Of a stretch of DNA of 7,483 bases, positions 6,536-7,483 are shown one piece after another; the first letter of the stretch is position 1, and the number at the start of each line of letters is the position of its first letter. This DNA is from Mycoplasmatota bacterium. Lineage in GTDB: Bacteria; Bacillota_I; Bacilli_A; RF39; UBA660. The notes beneath the pieces were generated by a model. The model worked only from the letters and a program-made list of their open reading frames with translations. It did no database searches and was not told the origin of the DNA. The translations under genes and the position numbers were made by a program. Location of the stretch: the NCBI GenBank assembly GCA_012840755.1, contig DUWA01000087.1, positions 1-7,483 on the forward strand, written 5' to 3'.

Positions 6536-7136
6536 ATCTGTTGTAAAATTCAACTATTAAAGATTCATTAATATCTGCATTTAATTCAGTACGCTCTGGG
6601 TACCTTACATATGTAGCAGACATTTTATTATCATCGTAAGTTATGAATTCAACACGGCTATTAACAGCTTCTAAAGATGCTTTAATTATAGCTAAATCTT
6701 TAGAATTTTCTTTTACGCTTATAATATCGCCAGGTTTAACTCTGTATGATGGAATATCAACTTTTTTTCCATTTACTGTGATATGACCATGATTAACTAG
6801 TTGTCTAGCACCTTTACGTGTTGTCGCGAAACCGGTACGATATACTAGATTATCTAAACGACTTTCTAATAGTTTTAAGAAATCTTCACCTAAAACTCCT
6901 TTTAATTTACTAGCCTCATTAAAAGTTTTCTTAAATTGCTTTTCACTTAGCCCGTACATGAATCTAACTTTTTGTTTTTCTTGTAATTGAATACCATAGT
7001 TAGATAATTTTTTTCCACGTTTAGTACCATGTTGCCCTGGAGCATAAGCTTTTTTAAGTAGCTCTTTGCCTGTTTCAGTAATCGAAAAGCCAAAACGACG
7101 TGCTTTTCTATAACTTGGTCCTGTGTATCTTGACAT
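6534..7136 (-). CDS. rpsD: 30S ribosomal protein S4
   Basis: S4 is a primary 16S rRNA-binding protein that nucleates 30S assembly; in Bacillus subtilis it also represses its own gene by binding the mRNA leader. The 200 residues begin [16 protein letters not shown], the usual S4 start, followed by YAPGQHG (31-37), the S4 RNA-binding domain (about 91-153, [20 protein letters not shown] then [10 protein letters not shown]) and the C-terminal [20 protein letters not shown]. There is no cysteine in the protein, so it is the zinc-free type. The start at 7136 is chosen because AAGGAGG (complement of 7143-7149) sits just before it; an upstream in-frame ATG at 7181 would add 15 residues foreign to the family and cover this site. 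It is a single-gene unit, convergent with tyrS, as commonly seen for rpsD in this phylum. Confidence 0.98.
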   Translation of the reverse strand: MSRYTGPSYRKARRFGFSITETGKELLKKAYAPGQHGTKRGKKLSNYGIQLQEKQKVRFMYGLSEKQFKKTFNEASKLKGVLGEDFLKLLESRLDNLVYRTGFATTRKGARQLVNHGHITVNGKKVDIPSYRVKPGDIISVKENSKDLAIIKASLEAVNSRVEFITYDDNKMSATYVRYPERTELNADINESLIVEFYNR

Positions 7137-7292
7137 AATTTCCCTCCTTATATATTGCGGAAAATCTTGCTTACTCGTCAAATTATAGGGTGTTTATTTT
7201 AATATTTCGCTTTGCAGCAGAAGTTACTTAAACCCTTGTTAGGTAATAAACACGTTATAAAATTCGAAATAATGCTGCTAGATTTATACGCA
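7137..7292 (-). promoter_or_regulatory. rpsD mRNA leader, probable S4 autoregulatory RNA
   Basis: The leader is about 155 nt and has no reading frame of note. Complementary pairs on the - strand are GCAGCA (7278-7273) with TGCTGC (7219-7214), TATTTCG (7271-7265) with CGAAATA (7209-7203), GTGTTTATT (7253-7245) with AATAAACAC (7198-7190), and AGGGT (7236-7232) with ACCCT (7191-7187). The first three occur in the order A-B-C-A'-B'-C', so they cross and can only form pseudoknots or alternative folds. TTTCC (7163-7159) could also pair with GGAAA (7143-7139) at the edge of the ribosome binding site. Autogenous control of rpsD through a structured leader is known in Bacillus; assignment here is inference from position, length and fold. 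Confidence 0.65.
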
Positions 7293-7298
7293 TTTATA

Positions 7299-7327
7299 AT
7301 TATATTATGTTTTATATCTTAAGTCAA
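7299..7327 (-). promoter_or_regulatory. rpsD promoter
   Basis: On the - strand TTGACT (7327-7322) is followed after exactly 17 bases by a perfect TATAAT (7304-7299). This is near-consensus for the housekeeping sigma factor and predicts a start near 7292. It is the only promoter needed to explain rpsD expression. Confidence 0.9.
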
Positions 7328-7365
7328 TACATATATCGTTTATTAAAAAAATAAATTCTAGAGAA

Positions 7366-7390
7366 ATCAAACATATGTCACACTTTTGAT
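7366..7390. repeat. Candidate terminal end of the insertion sequence
   Basis: ATCAAA (7366-7371) and TTTGAT (7385-7390) form a short inverted repeat enclosing the palindrome ACATATGT (7371-7378) and TCACACT. It lies just past the transposase stop, where the end of an insertion sequence should be. The matching end of the element is outside the window, so the boundary is only a guess. Confidence 0.25.
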
Positions 7391-7412
7391 AAAAATAAAT
7401 AAGTCTGATATA

Positions 7413-7483
7413 TTAAATTGAATATTGTTCTACTATTTCATTTGGAGATTTAAACCCTAATACCTTTTTTGAAATGTTATTGT
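7413..7483 (-). CDS. Transposase C-terminal fragment, IS30-like (continues beyond the window)
   Basis: Reading from the window edge on the - strand, an open frame enters and ends at TAA (7415-7413), giving about 22 residues. It includes KKVLGFKSPNEIVEQYSI. The pattern K-x-LGFKSPNE-hydrophobic is typical of the extreme C-terminus of DDE transposases, best matching IS30-family endings of the type PRKxLGFKTPxEVF after the last catalytic Glu. No catalytic residue is visible because the rest lies outside the window, so it cannot be told whether the element is intact. IS3-type transposases end in a related LGYxSPxxF pattern and are the main alternative. The stop is about 86 bases upstream of the rpsD -35 element and in the same orientation. 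Confidence 0.55.
   Translation of the reverse strand, partial: NNISKKVLGFKSPNEIVEQYSI

Noticed and set aside
7137..7181. Upstream ATG extending S4 by 15 residues
   Set aside because: S4 proteins begin MSRYxGP; the AAGGAGG just before 7136 would lie inside the longer reading frame, and the region is part of the structured leader.

Overview
The window reads as chromosomal housekeeping DNA from a very AT-rich, low-GC Gram-positive bacterium (Bacillota). The evidence is strong AGGAGG-type ribosome binding sites before nearly every gene, consensus TTGACT/TATAAT promoters, a T-box leader before a tRNA-synthetase operon, the rimP-nusA-rnpM-infB-rbfA gene order, and a cysteine-free ribosomal protein S4. 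The protein set is compatible with Bacillales such as a Gemella-like organism, but that is an impression and no search was run.

Positions 1-4208 (+ strand) hold a transcription/translation operon: an extended -10 promoter, a GC-rich leader hairpin, rimP, nusA, ylxR/rnpM, infB and rbfA. The genes are tightly packed: rimP stops 1 base before nusA, the nusA stop lies in the rnpM Shine-Dalgarno, and infB and rbfA overlap by one base (TAATG). The operon is reduced compared with the Bacillus order. ylxQ and ylxP are absent, truB does not follow rbfA, and RimP has lost its whole C-terminal domain. NusA carries an acidic insertion built partly from a 12-bp tandem repeat.

Positions 4209-6491 (+ strand) begin with an AT-only intergenic stretch. 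In it a long perfect inverted repeat overlaps an extended -10 promoter. A complete tyrosine-type T-box leader follows (specifier UAC, UGGU acceptor-binding bulge, terminator with seven U). It controls an unusual pair, deoC (deoxyribose-phosphate aldolase) followed by tyrS (tyrosyl-tRNA synthetase), which overlap by 14 bases. A bidirectional hairpin closes this operon.

Positions 6511-7327 (- strand) hold rpsD as a single-gene unit with its own terminator, consensus promoter and a leader of about 155 nt. The leader contains several crossing complementary segments, as expected of an S4 autoregulatory pseudoknot. The last bases (7413-7483, - strand) are the C-terminal end of a transposase-like gene, probably IS30-like, whose bulk lies outside the window.

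Three RNA-based feedback circuits are suggested: a NusA-dependent leader hairpin for the nusA operon, a tRNA-Tyr-sensing T-box for deoC-tyrS, and S4 binding its own leader. I see no defence system, CRISPR array or clearly new multi-gene system. The points most worth a second look are the one-domain RimP, deoC under a tyrosine T-box, and the rpsD leader fold.
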